Part shown: one piece after another, positions 11,407 through 23,159 of the stretch
How the letters are laid out: each line of letters opens with the position of its first letter
Numbering within the stretch: position 1 is the stretch's first letter
From: Lucifuga dentata
Lineage: Eukaryota; Chordata; Actinopteri; Ophidiiformes; Bythitidae
Direction: 5' to 3'
DNA: 64,000 nucleotides
Assembly: GCA_014773175.1 (NCBI GenBank)
Contig: VXCM01002227.1
Location: forward strand, 82,812-146,811
The notes under the pieces: model-generated
The model's database searches: none
What the model saw: only the letters and a program-made list of their open reading frames with translations
What the model was told of the DNA's origin: nothing
Translations under genes and position numbers: made by a program

Positions 11407-14271
11407 GCAGGAGGCTAACTGCTCCAAGTGGGAGCTGTGCTGCTGAGGGCCGGATGAAAGGAAACACTAAAACTACAACGAGGGAAAGACAGGTGGCCAG
11501 CTTGGCAGCTCCACACACTCATACACACACTCCGACACACACATACACACAAGCGCATGGACGCACACTACTTCCTCCCCAAACCCCCTGTTGTGCACAC
11601 CTGTGAATGTGCCAAATCTTGGACTGTGCTTCTTTCAGTCATGTAGCTTTCTCTCTTCCTATCTATTTTGTACTCTCTCTCTCTCTCTCTCTCTCTCTGA
11701 TGGCCCCTCTGTGTAAACATTCCTCAGGTTAGCTAGCAGCCTGGCTCACCTTTAATTGGTTGTTAAAAAGACATTTCCTCCTGATGAGGATACCACCATG
11801 GAAGCGCCTATAATCGTATGTGGGTGTACACGTGTGTGTTCGATGCATACATTTGCAAAATTGTGAAGTCCACATTTATGCATGTATATATACCTATATG
11901 CCTATAACCTTGTAAGGTGTACATCTATTCCATAACCAAGAAGACAGCAGACACAAACACACTTAAAGAAGAATTTCTGAATGTCAAATATATGAAAATT
12001 TAAATACCAGACTATTGTATGGACTAAGTATTTTAAAAATTAAAGGGAAATGCTGTGCAAAATACAAACCTCACACATCATATGAGTCTGGCAGCTTAAT
12101 CCTGATTTTTTAAATTTCTGAGAATCATTTTCCAACATTGTAAAATATAGGAAAATATCGGTCTAAGCAGTGCTGGAAATGGTCCGGAATGCTCTGGAAG
12201 TGCTGTAAATCTGAAAAGCAGGAGCAGCTCAGTGGTTCAGACTGAGCTTAAACTAAAAACAGGCTGAATGATTCTGTTTTCCAGGTATTACATCTGCAAA
12301 ACATAATCTGTTATCATCTGCATAGCTGCGAATTGTTGCACAATATTTTGTCTCCAGAACTCATCCTGATTGTTTCTCTTCACTTCATTTATCTTGCGTA
12401 TCTTGCAGAGTTCATGTTCTCATTCTAGCCAATGATTGTTTCTCATGGTGCTGCTACATTTGTATTCCTTTATTTAGCTCATTTTTCCAAACAATTCTCA
12501 TTAGTTTTCCACTAGCATTAGCTTGATAGCTTGACCACAGCATCTAGACTCAGCATTGTTTGTGTTGCATGTAAAACATATTGTTAGTTTCAGCTAAACC
12601 CTTCATTAAGTTCATTAGGTTCATTAGGATTAATGACAAATTTCATTAGTGCACACTTACACACAAAATGTTTGTGCTGTTCAGTCAGTAACATAAACTT
12701 CATCACTCAGCATTTACAAAATAAACTAACGAGAGGAAATTCTGTATCTTTCTATGGTAATGATTCAAAAGAAAAAGATTTTTCGATTGCTGATTGCTGA
12801 AGGACAAAAACAGGAGAAAACAGGACGAAAGATTAACATAAATTTAACTTTTTAAAATTTTGTTTTGCTAGAATACAAAGGGAAAACATTAGGAAAGTAG
12901 GAGTAAAATTTAAAAAATAAAAAAAAGACAAAATGACCAAGTGATAGGGATTCAATGAACGTTTCAAAATATCTTACAACCACCAGAAAATGGTGGAGAA
13001 AAAAGAATAACTCTATTTAATTCTGTTCACATCCTCCATGTGCTGCGGTGGCTGAAACTGAACACCAGCCAATTTCACTGATTAGTTCCTCCTCCTCAAC
13101 TCAAGGCCGGAAAATGAAAACCTGCATACTTTGCAGCTCTACATGGCACATGGGTGTTCATAATTTCATACTTTATCACTCCATATAAGCCTGCAAGGAA
13201 ATTGTCTTTATGCCCCCCTCCAGGAAGGTCAGAGGTCACACTTGCGAAAGAACAACAATCACAGAACTGATATAAATATTAGACTAAAACCCTGATAAAA
13301 TGATGTCAGAAAAATAAGCAAACTCAGTACATAAACTTTATTAGATAAACTTAGTAAATTTAGAATAACAATAGATAGCCTCCCTTATGCTTACAGTGTT
13401 TGGGAGTTTGACCAAAGCGAGACAAAAAAAAAAAAAAATNAAAAAAAAAAAAAAAGCATGTAGAGATGGTGTCCAGTAAAAATATTTATCCAAATTCTAG
13501 TTAAAATCTGGTTTGAATAATGGTACAGCATGAACAGGCTGATTGTGTTTTATGGTAATGAAGTCATTTTGGGGATTTTTTTTTTTTTTTTTTNTTTTTT
13601 TTTTTTTTTTTTTAATATTTTGATAGCTCAGCTCAGTTTGGGGTGATAATGGAGTATTTTTTCCATTTTATACCAAATCACTTTGTCATAATCTCATAAA
13701 TTATGTAGAAGAAATGTATGCAGAACAGGCTCATAACCAGGTCAACAATATTTGGTGTTTGCCCCCAAAAAGATCCAGTATTGTATATTGATTATGTTTT
13801 TGACATTTGAATATAATATGTATTTTTGTAGCAAACAGCCGCCCCAAAGTATATTTCAGTTCAAGAATCAGTTACAAATACCATTTTTAAGTAAACATTG
13901 TGTTACCACACAGAGCCAAAGTGGCGAGTTGATGAAATGAGAAGAATAACATAATCAAACAATGGAAACAAGCAGCAACAAGAAAAATAGTGCTAATCAC
14001 ATTATGAGCTAATGAGAAATTGCAGAATGATCCTAATTCTCTTGAGGATTGCTGTTGACAGGCGGCTGTGCTGTTGCTATAGTTACACATGTGCATTCTG
14101 CACAGGGTCCCATATGTTCAGAATTGCAATGAAAACCAAAGGGCACCAATCGTGATCCTGAACCCTGCTGAGTCAAAGCAGAGCCAGCAGGATTCAGCAG
14201 GTCCGGCACGGACACAGCAGCACACACGTTTAGAATAAAACTAACTATATATACATATATTTTAAAGGACC
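10580..14271. other. Non-coding stretch between MITEs
   Basis: It holds the (AC)26 run, a (CT)13 run at 11673-11698, and two homopolymer joins with N at 13440 and 13594. No gene was recognised. Confidence 0.5.
11348..11399. repeat. (AC)26 microsatellite
   Basis: An uninterrupted dinucleotide run. The long open frames that cross it on both strands are products of the repeat. Confidence 0.95.
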
Positions 14272-14854
14272 ATACCATCCATTTTGCATGTTTGAGCCTA
14301 ATGTATTCAATTTTCATACATGTAATGTTACTGACAATCATTTCCCAAAGCATACTACTGGTACAGTGAATTAAAACATTTTTTCCTCCCTTCCAGACCA
14401 CCATTGGTGTCAGTTTATTCTGGTACACTATTAAAATCAACTTAATACCTGAAACATTCTTGGGATAGGTAATCCATCATTGCCAACAAGACGTATATAC
14501 ACATTTTTTTTTCAAAGTTACGTAATTTTAGTGCTTAAGTGCAATAAAAAGCGCAGAGTGAATTATGTCTCCACCAGGAAATACAGTCCCAAAAGAAAAC
14601 CTGCATTTATTGAAAAATTTAAATGATCATTACTTCATAAGGCTGCGTAACTATTAGCAGGCGAACCATCAGTTTTTAAGGGTGGGTGTATCGCTTGAAT
14701 ATTTGATTTTGAAAGATTAAGAGATTTTGCAAAATATCAGGAAAGCTGAAATACGGTTTTATCCTTTTTGGGAAATGATTGTCGGTAACGTAACGTGTAT
14801 GAAAATTGAATATATTAGACTCAAACATGCAAAATGGCTGGTATGGTCATTTAA
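14272..14854 (+). mobile_element. MITE-A copy 3
   Basis: A 583 bp copy in + orientation, starting TTAAAGGACCATACC and ending GGTATGGTCATTTAA with one base change in the right terminus. It is flanked by TTAA/TTTAAA on both sides. The internal blocks are the same as in copies 1 and 5. Confidence 0.88.
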
Positions 14855-15472
14855 AGCTTTATCAACACTGTTTTTACAAAAATTGGAAACACTGGAAAAA
14901 TAGTTTCAATTGGAGAAAATAAATTAGCATTTTAAGTAGGTGAGAATATTCTATAACAACTAAAAGAGATTAAGGTTTGACATAGCAGCTCTGTGCTGTG
15001 CGGATGGAAAACAGAGCCAGACACTAACCAAGTATAGGCTCAGTGACCACCAACTGACAGTCAGAGGAGAGACGTATGAAATCTTAGCATCCAAAGGAAA
15101 ACAGACGATGTGGCGACTGTTCAGCAGGTGACAGTGAGGCTGAATGCTTCCTCCATTCCTGCATTAAGCTGTCAGCCAACCCTGAGAAACGCTGTCCAAC
15201 ACACACTTTTTATTTTTTGAACTAATTTTTTAATTTATTTTTCAACAACAGAATAACATATAGATTTTCAAACATGTACAAAGCAACCAAAAATGCCCAC
15301 TCCAAAAAAAAAAAAAAAAAAAAANAAAAAAAAAAAAAAAAAAAGAAAAGACAACAGCAACAACAAAGAAAAGGTGGAGAAATAATAATCATTGTCCACT
15401 CCAGAGTGTAATATCATAGGTTGAGATACAGGCGCCATATTCACTTTCAGAGAGGCTGGTGTGTAATGTGTG

Positions 15473-15607
15473 TGTATGTAAAGGGAAAATACTCAAATAA
15501 GAACAGAACACTTTTGAGTGATAAGCCTCATTGTATTAANTGTATGTAAAGGGAAAATACTCAAATAAGAACAGAACACTTTTGAGTGATAAGCCTCATT
15601 GTATTAA
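15473..15607. other. Assembly join: 67 bp duplicated around a single N
   Basis: Positions 15473-15539 and 15541-15607 are identical, with N at 15540. This is best read as two overlapping contig ends that were not merged. Confidence 0.85.
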
Positions 15608-16465
15608 AGCTACAACAGACCCCAACGCTTAATAAAAATGGACTTTTGGAGCCTTAATGAATATGTGATTTGCTCCATCTGATAGATGTCCCACACTTTT
15701 TGGATCCACATATTGTTTGTGGGAGGGTCCGGTTTTAACTACCTAATAGTTATACACTTTAATTTAAAGCTGCTGTACGTAATATGTTTAGAAGGTATTT
15801 CTGTACACACACTTTTTATTTGAGCTTTGCTGCAGGTAATGAGACAATGAGACACACCCCTACTTCAAGACACACACACATGAGCTCACACACATGCAGG
15901 GCTGCTGCAAGTGTTTCATCCTTTTACAGGCTCTGTGAATCAGGAGGCTCTTTAGGTTTTATTGGCCTCTAAGCAGGCGTATACAGATCCAACGCTGAAC
16001 ACGTGCTGCCCTCCCCAGAGCGTAAACCCCAAACACCAGACACACGATTATTAGTCAGGCGAAAAAAACTGGTTAGCGAAATAGAAGGAATAGAAAAGGA
16101 AAAAGTTTAAGATAAAAGTAATAACAGGGTAAAGAGCTAAAATGACAAAACAAAAGAAGTAAAGGTGAACGAGCCTTAATCTAATTTCCAGTTTTATTTA
16201 GCCTTATGTGATAATACGTTGATTGAAAAAAAAGAGGGTGTCTGTTCATGGAGAGGAGAGGAGATTGGGGTGGGGTTGGAGGAGAAGCAGGTAGAGGAGT
16301 AATATTGATGAAAGCAATCCTTTCCTCAACTATAGACAGATGAGAAAGATGGTTAAAAAGGGAGAATTAGAGGAGCAGCCAAGCCTTCAGTCAGTAGCAG
16401 CCTGCCAGAGCGTTGCTTCGCCTCGCCAGGTCCCTGCGCTCTCTGCTCTGTCCTCTCCAATAAGA

Positions 16466-16592
16466 CCCCTGCTTTAATGCTGGAAAATTCTCTCCAAGCT
16501 GTCAGTCATCCCCTTTAATAAAAACAAANCCCCTGCTTTAATGCTGGAAAATTCTCTCCAAGCTGTCAGTCATCCCCTTTAATAAAAACAAA
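16466..16592. other. Assembly join: 63 bp duplicated around a single N
   Basis: Positions 16466-16528 and 16530-16592 are identical, with N at 16529. Confidence 0.85.
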
Positions 16593-16842
16593 GTATAACA
16601 TTGCGGTCTCGCTCGCTCTCCGTCCCCCCCAGAGAATTAGAATGTGAGGTTTTGTCTGCGGAACTGTGAAAATCTCCTCTGCTTTTATTAGCAAAGCCCC
16701 GGTTCGACCGAAACTCTGGAAAAATCGGGCCACTCTTCGTTCTGCGTCTCCCATCTGGACTGCATTAAAGCCAACCACCTGGACCCAAACCAAACCTGAA
16801 ATGAAACTGGGGGTATTACAGAAAATAACTCCAGGGATCTGC

Positions 16843-16845
<3 letters not shown>

Positions 16846-16897
<52 letters not shown>
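16846..16897. repeat. (CA)26 microsatellite
   Basis: A perfect dinucleotide run of 52 bp. Confidence 0.95.
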
Positions 16898-16899
<2 letters not shown>

Positions 16900-17226
16900 T
16901 ACATATCTCTCATTCACTCACACACACATTTGCGTGTGTATGCTGCATCCCGTTTCTCTCGCTTTCTATTTCGTGCTTAATCAGATATCCTTAAGGAAAA
17001 ATGGACTTAACCCACATGATGGGATCTGATTTGGCTGGCTGCTCACTGGCCGGCTGATTTTTTAGATTATTTGGTTAACTGACTGGCTGATTTGGCTTGT
17101 TGGGTGCTGACAAGCTGACTTGCAGGCTGAATCACTAAATGGAGGATTGATTGGCTCTCTGATGAGGGATATTTACTGACTGAGTGGCAGCTGGCAACGT
17201 ACAGTTAAGTGTAATTTTTGTGAAAT

Positions 17227-18654
17227 TTTACTTGTGCAATTAAAGGAATTTTCAGACCTATAGTCAGTCCATTTGCTCTGGTCTCAATCAGGTAAATTCA
17301 GTGCTGCATTTACTGCTTAGTTTAGTTTGGTTTCACACAGGAAAAAGTCCAATTCACCAAAATATAGCAGCAAAAGTCATGTGAGAGCAGTCGCTCTGCT
17401 CATTGGTCAAAAATGTCTGGGGGCGGGAGCAACAAAATCAAATCAGGAAATAGTTTACAATCCCAGGATAACTAAATAACATGGAACAAAGACCATGGAG
17501 TTAGACTACTTTCCTGGTCATAGTCATCATTTGGTCCGTATAACAAGAAAACTACAGAAGCAGAAGCTGGATTTGATTTGAATGTGTGGAAAAACCATGT
17601 TCCTTCACATTATGTGAAGAAGATATGCTGCCTTCAGATGGCTGAACAGGAGAATGAAGCACAACCACATACCAACCTTCAACATGTTCATCTGAAGGCG
17701 TGCTACGTAAGTTTGATATGTTACAGCCGTTTCACTGCACCTGTTTCTATTGCTATGGCTAATCAAAGGTGGAGTTTAAATATGCTAAAATTTGCTTGAT
17801 ATTTGACACTTTAAAGGACCATACCGGCCATTTTGCATGTTTGAGTCTAATATATTCAATTTTCATACACGTAACGTTACTGATAATCATTTCCCAAAGC
17901 ATACTACTGGAATGATGAATTAAAAATTTTTTTCCTACCTTTCAGACCGCCATTGGTTTCAGTTCATTGTGGTACACTATTAAAAATGAACTTGTTGGTA
18001 CTTGAAATGTTCTTGGGATAGGTAATCCACCATCGCAAACAAGACCTGTATTCAGGTTTTTTTTTTTTTTCAAAGTTACGTAATGTTAGTGTTTAAGCAG
18101 AATTAAAAAAATGCAGAGTGAAGGTATGTCTCCACCGGGGAATATAGTCCCAAAAGAAGACCTGTGTTTATCAAAAAATTTAAACGATGGTGACTTCATG
18201 AGGCTGTGTAATTATTTGCAGGCAAAACATCAATTTTCAAGGTGGGTGTATCGCTTGAATATTTGATTTTGAAAGATTCAGAGATTTTGCAAAACATCAG
18301 GAAAGNGTGGGTGTATCGCTTGAATATTTGATTTTGAAAGATTCAGAGATTTTGCAAAACATCAGGAAAGCTTTGGGAAATGGTTGCCAGTAATGTTATG
18401 CGTATGAAAAATTAATATATTTGACTCAAACATGCAAAATGACTGGTATGGTCCTTTAAGGGTGTTAAATAGGGAATATCTGATGTAAAACAAACTTTAC
18501 TGCAGCTGTAGTGAAGCGTTAGCAAGACATCCTCCTTGTTTGTCTCCTAGTTTGTTTGCTGTGTTCACATATGCCCAAAGAACTGAACTTAAGGAGGAAA
18601 AGCGCCAGGGTCTGAAACAAATGCTCAAAATGAACTAGTCATGAAAACGCCTTA
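17227..18654 (+). mobile_element. Element B copy 2, interrupted by MITE-A
   Basis: This is the second copy of element B. Its arms are 17227-17810 and 18460-18654. It shares the block order described for copy 1 and ends GAAAACGCCTTAAG. The copies have diverged at many positions and by small indels, more than MITE-A copies have from each other, so it is the older repeat. Confidence 0.6.
17811..18459 (+). mobile_element. MITE-A copy 4, nested in element B copy 2
   Basis: A + orientation copy with TTAAAGGACCATACCGG at the left end and GGTATGGTCCTTTAA at the right. Apparent length is 649 bp, but it contains a single N at 18306 between two identical 64 bp segments. Removing one copy and the N gives 584 bp, the family length. 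It interrupts element B about 80 bp away from the insertion point of copy 2. Confidence 0.88.
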
Positions 18655-19189
18655 AGAGTTTGTCCCTGAGTGGACTTTGGGTTGGTCAGCAGCCATATTG
18701 TCTTTAGAACTTTATAAATCAGCACAGCAAACTTCTCATCACAGGATATGAATCCCAACGACTCACTTATCCATCATGCCTTACCTACGCTCTGCTCCCA
18801 AAGCAAAGAATGCCTCAGCACATCTTCCATAAAGCCATATTCCACCTTAAATCTGTATTTTGAATATCTAACATTCACCTCCTGTAGATTCAGGAAGTGA
18901 AGTTAAAAGTTAATAATTTTCTCACCAGTAGAGAATGGTGTGTGTAGTCAGCTTGGTCATATTGGTCACAATGCACAAAAACATCCATGTAAACTTCTCA
19001 GGCATCTTCTATTAATGTTGTGAAAAAAGGGTCATAACTGAAAAATAGCCACATTTTAACCTGTTCTGTATTAATGAGGAAATCATAAATTATAACAGCT
19101 ACCCTGCAGGCCTACAGGTGAGTGGTTGAAACTCAAAAGGTAGATTTAGGGTAGAGTATTAACTATAAAGGCAGGAATCTCTGTCTGTG

Positions 19190-19440
19190 GCACCAATATC
19201 TCTAGAACCCAGGGGAGCATATCTATCTTCCAGGGTCTTATGTTCCCCAGTTCAGAATAACCCTAACCCTAATCTATAATGTGCTCTATTGTGCTATGTA
19301 GAGCTGGGGAACATAGGACCCAGAACATAGGAATAACCGCAGGGGTGCATTTCTGTGTTCCCAGGGTCCTATGTTCCCAGGATCCACAGAGCTGGGGAAC
19401 ATAGGACCTTGGGAACACAGGAATGACCCCGAACCTGACA
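19190..19440. repeat. GGGAACATAGGACC inverted/tandem array
   Basis: The motif GGGAACATAGGACC and its reverse complement GGTCCTATGTTCCC recur at least five times in 250 bp, with variants such as AGGGTCTTATGTTCCCCAG, CTGGGGAACATAGGACC and GGGAACACAGGAAT. AGCTGGGGAACATAGGACC occurs twice as a direct repeat. Because both orientations are present the array can fold into several hairpins. It also contains the two telomere-like units CCCTAACCCTAA. Confidence 0.6.
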
Positions 19441-19457
19441 CTGTATGAACTTGATAT

Positions 19458-19588
19458 TCGGCAGGTTTATTGCTCAGGACCCAAGGACGTGCAGTGTCAC
19501 GTGTGAAGTTGTTTGGATGAGCNTCGGCAGGTTTATTGCTCAGGACCCAAGGACGTGCAGTGTCACGTGTGAAGTTGTTTGGATGAGC
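19458..19588. other. Assembly join: 65 bp duplicated around a single N
   Basis: Positions 19458-19522 and 19524-19588 are identical, with N at 19523. Confidence 0.85.
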
Positions 19589-20147
19589 GCTTCTCGAATT
19601 GAGCTGTGACGGTAAAAAGTAGTCCATGTGGCAGGATACGCTCCAGGCATGGCAGCATATGCTCCTCTCTACGGGCACTGCAAACAAAACTAGCTCACGA
19701 AGACATGCAGAACAAAATTATGGCGGACTGCGGTGCACACCATAAAATCCAACTCCTTTTGAACAGGCACTGCACTAATCAAAATAATTCCAAATTACCA
19801 ATAGCCCACCATAACTTGTAGAAATAAGACATGCACTGTGTACAGATATAGTATATTTCACAACTTTGATGTAGAAAACACCTCTAACCTGACAACAGAG
19901 GTGCGTAACTTGTATAGACATCTATAACTAAAACTCTGTTATTGACAACATAACAGAGTTTGACCTCTCAGGAGCTGTAAAAATGTAAATATGCTGCATC
20001 ATTTGAATCTCCTTACAACTATACCAAGATTTAGAATCAAATCCCAGAGTCTGGGATGAAGGCTGGACACACGACAACTGAATGTTCCATCTCACTTTAT
20101 CGCAAACACACTGAAAAAAGAGTGTAGAGTAGATTCAGTGGCCTTGT

Positions 20148-20148
<1 letters not shown>

Positions 20149-20187
<39 letters not shown>
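20149..20187. repeat. (CT)n microsatellite
   Basis: An uninterrupted CT run of 39 bp. Confidence 0.95.
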
Positions 20188-20190
<3 letters not shown>

Positions 20191-20590
20191 TAGCTGGTTG
20201 TCTTCCAGAACCACCCTTTAGGCTCCTTAAATCACCAAGGTAAAGTGTTAGTAGAGGCGGAACAAAATGAAATGAAAATAAACATGGCAGAGCATGTTTA
20301 CAGCCCAGAACCCGGTATCGCTCCCCTCGGTGGAAAACACACCATAAATTACAGCAGATCATTTTGTGGAATTTTGGGGAAAAAAATTGTTCCCCTCTCC
20401 ATCAAAAAAAAAAAAAAAAAAANAAAAAAAAAAAAAAAAAATCTGGGCAGTTGATTTATATCAACAGTAATTGTGCATGCATGTGAGGGATTGTGCTGCG
20501 TGTTTGGGTGGCTCGTGTGTGTATGCCTGCTGGGTGTGCTTATATGCATGAATTTGTTTGTCAGATTTGTCTTTGTGTGTACATGTCTGT

Positions 20591-20594
<4 letters not shown>

Positions 20595-20662
<68 letters not shown>
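20595..20662. repeat. (GT)28 followed by (GA)6 microsatellite
   Basis: A 56 bp GT run passes directly into a short GA run. A (CT)n run of 39 bp lies at 20149-20187. Confidence 0.95.
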
Positions 20663-22478
20663 CAGAGTTTTGTGGAGAGCGACAATGCTGCGGTTTTTGA
20701 CCATACGATCCTGTACGTTTCTTGAGCTCTATAGGCAGCTGGACAGCTTCCACCGCTCATAACAACAACAATATGTTCCATATGAATCTCGCTCTTCACC
20801 GCTGTCACGGTTTGGCTTCAGCCATAAACTCAGCTGCATAGATTTGTAAAGTATATATCCTCTGACTGGTACAGGTCTCCAGCCAATTAAAAAAAAGGAC
20901 AAGACAACATCATCAGTGTCAGGGCGGTTCGCTGCTTATGATAGCAGCACTTAGTCTTCAAATATGGGACAAAATAGAACACGGTGTGCAGGGATTGAAA
21001 CTCCTCACTGAGATTTAAGATACTTTACGGTACAGTTAGAGTGCTGGTATCAAATGTCCTAAAAAATGTTGCAGCTTTGTAAATCTCAACCCAGGAAATA
21101 ATAGTGTTTTAATGTGCAAAAGCAGCAGTTCCATAGCCAATACACTACATTCTGGAATAATTTTGCTTTTTACCTCATCATGGCTCAGGTAATGTAATAA
21201 CCCAACAGTGTATCCATTTACACTGTATATCCTGAGATTGGCAGCATTGTTCTCTTGCTATTTGTGTGTGTGTGTGTGTGAGTGTGGAGGTAGCCATCAT
21301 TGAAAGCCTTTATTTTCTATTATTTCCACAGCTGTCTTCAGTTATTCAACAAAAACAATTTACTCAAACAAAAAAAAAACAGGTTTCTCTCAAAGAAAAT
21401 CTTGATTGCAGGCAGCAGGAAGTACAGAGCACAGTTACTTGTTGCTTAATGAAACCAAAAAGGCTTGAAATGTGCTGGAATACACAACAATGTGATGCGT
21501 GGTAAAGCAGCAGCATCAACCCCTCAGCCAAAATATACATCTCATTAGCAGACATTACTCCTACAGGGAGTAAAAAGAAGTATTCACATGACTGAGTAAG
21601 TATTTCACAGATGTACTACTTTCAGCTTTGTATGTCTGGATGCTGCAATTTTTCCTCCATTTGGTGAAGCTCCATCTGACTGGATGAGAACCACGACGGA
21701 ACAGAAATCATCAGGTTTTTGACTATGCTGAGGTTTCGGTTCTGGCTGTGCTTTGTTTGGGGTCGGTGCCTGACTAGCAGATGAGTTCTCTGCCGTGTTG
21801 CAGATGGTAACAGGTTTACATATGATTCCTCGCTATGCTTCTGCACTCATTTTGTCCTTTTAAGCATTCCAGGCCTGATGGTGGAAATATGTTGATGATG
21901 CTGCCACCAGTGTGAAACGCAGTAAGAATAGTGTGTTTTGATGTTCATCTGGCATGTTAAGGCCATAAAAGTTATTCTCTCATATCTCTTATCTTTATGA
22001 GAATTTCCAAATATAGATTTATTCATGCTCAACTATGGTAATTTTGGCTAAACTGAACTATAATGGCTGAACTATAACATTCATTTACTTTATGAACTGT
22101 TCCTCCATCTTTATGTTTTCGTTGTTCTTATGAAAGGTTATAAGCTGTAACATAACCATCTGTATGACTTCCTAAATGTAGTTTAGGAAATAATATAAGA
22201 AGATTTCTTTTGAAGTAATTCTGATTGTTTTTTAAAACATCTGATTCCATCATAGCTAAATAGGAGGTATATTTTGTCTGTGCATTTTTTTTTTTTTTTA
22301 AATTAGTGACAAATAACCAATCCATAATGTAAAATCATAAGATCTGAATAGGTTTAAAAGCAGGGAATGCTCATGTAAGCTTGGTGTGTTTCTCGCTCTG
22401 TGATTTCCCCCTATTTTAAAAAGAAGTCAAGAATTATGATTTGCCAGTAGCAATGAGCAATGAAACAAGACACTAGAA

Positions 22479-23151
22479 CAGGGGAATTCAACTAAAATTC
22501 AGGTGGGTCCAGTTATTTAGAAGGCTTCATGGAAAAAATATAAAATGCCAACTTCAACATTTTATTAAATGTTTTTGATTAAAGTGTTTTTCTTAGTTAC
22601 AAGTATATTTTCAAACATGAACTTGATAACCTAAAAATTTATCTTAAAAATAAAGTACTGGGCTCTGAGTTCATTTAATTTACCAGTCCTTACCTCGGAC
22701 TGTTGTGGGTAGATTTCTTCAAATTTTTTGTTTTGTGTCATAATGGCGTTTAACATTTCACTTTCTATGATGGCACAGACTTGGAACAGACCAAAGACAC
22801 GGGTCTTGTAGCGTTTGCTGCTGGAAGAATGAAAACATATGTCCACTCATCCTTGAATTCTCGGTTTTCGTGGTCAAGTTTTCTGATCTTTGAGCCATTT
22901 GGCAACTTCGCGAGTTTGACTGCTAGGGTCTGCTCAGCTAATTTTCAGGGCATGGTGAGTCTTAACATGTTTGGACAAGAGGCTTCGAGAGGACCCATAG
23001 AGCCCCTGCTGAGCTGTCCACGTTGTGCCTGCTGGAAATTCTGCTAACCTCAAAATAAAAGTTAATATTAGTATCACAACAAATGCTAAACAGTCCAGAT
23101 AAAAGCCTCTCTGGTGGATCCGGACTGGAGTCCACTAGTTGATGACCACTG
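22479..23151 (-). mobile_element. hAT-family DNA transposon relic with intact 8 bp target duplication
   Basis: The element starts CAGGGGAATTCAACTA and ends TAGTTGATGACCACTG, imperfect inverted termini of the CAGNGG...CCNCTG hAT/Charlie type. It is flanked on both sides by the identical octamer CACTAGAA (22471-22478 and 23152-23159), a perfect 8 bp target-site duplication. At 673 bp it is far too short for a full transposase. It retains a fragment of one on the - strand (next entry). It is therefore a non-autonomous, internally deleted copy. Confidence 0.85.
22640..22905 (-). pseudogene. Degenerate hAT transposase N-terminal (BED-finger) fragment
   Basis: Reading the - strand from about 22905 downward gives KIRKLDHENREFKDEWTY, then PVSLVCSKSV. 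This fits the N-terminal 'ENRxFxxxWTxxYxF...PVCLIC' segment of hAT/ZBED-type transposases and their domesticated relatives. A stop codon follows. After a frame change the - strand reads NKKFEEIYPQQSEVR and GKLNELRAQY, matching the segment that follows the histidine pair in that family. The second zinc ligands are not intact. The fragment sits inside the hAT element, so it is transposon debris rather than a host gene. Confidence 0.7.
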
Positions 23152-23159
23152 CACTAGAA

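Larger units (their letters stand above)
14855..17226. other. Non-coding stretch with three assembly joins
   Basis: It contains single N characters at 15325 (A run), 15540 and 16529 and the (CA)26 run. No gene was recognised. Confidence 0.5.
18655..22470. other. Non-coding stretch with microsatellites
   Basis: Apart from the GGGAACATAGGACC array, two microsatellites and joins at 19523 and 20423, nothing was recognised. Confidence 0.5.

Noticed and set aside
10991..11606. Open frames of 100-175 codons on both strands across 11.0-11.6 kb
   Set aside because: They are driven by the (AC)26 microsatellite, which reads as alternating Thr-His or Val-Cys on either strand. No domain or splice context was found.
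15473..15607. Segmental tandem duplications of 63-67 bp
   Set aside because: The exact identity, near-constant length and a lone N at each junction indicate unmerged contig ends rather than biology.
19258..19275. Telomere-like CCCTAACCCTAA
   Set aside because: Only two units are present, too few for an interstitial telomere. It is treated as part of the GGGAACATAGGACC array.
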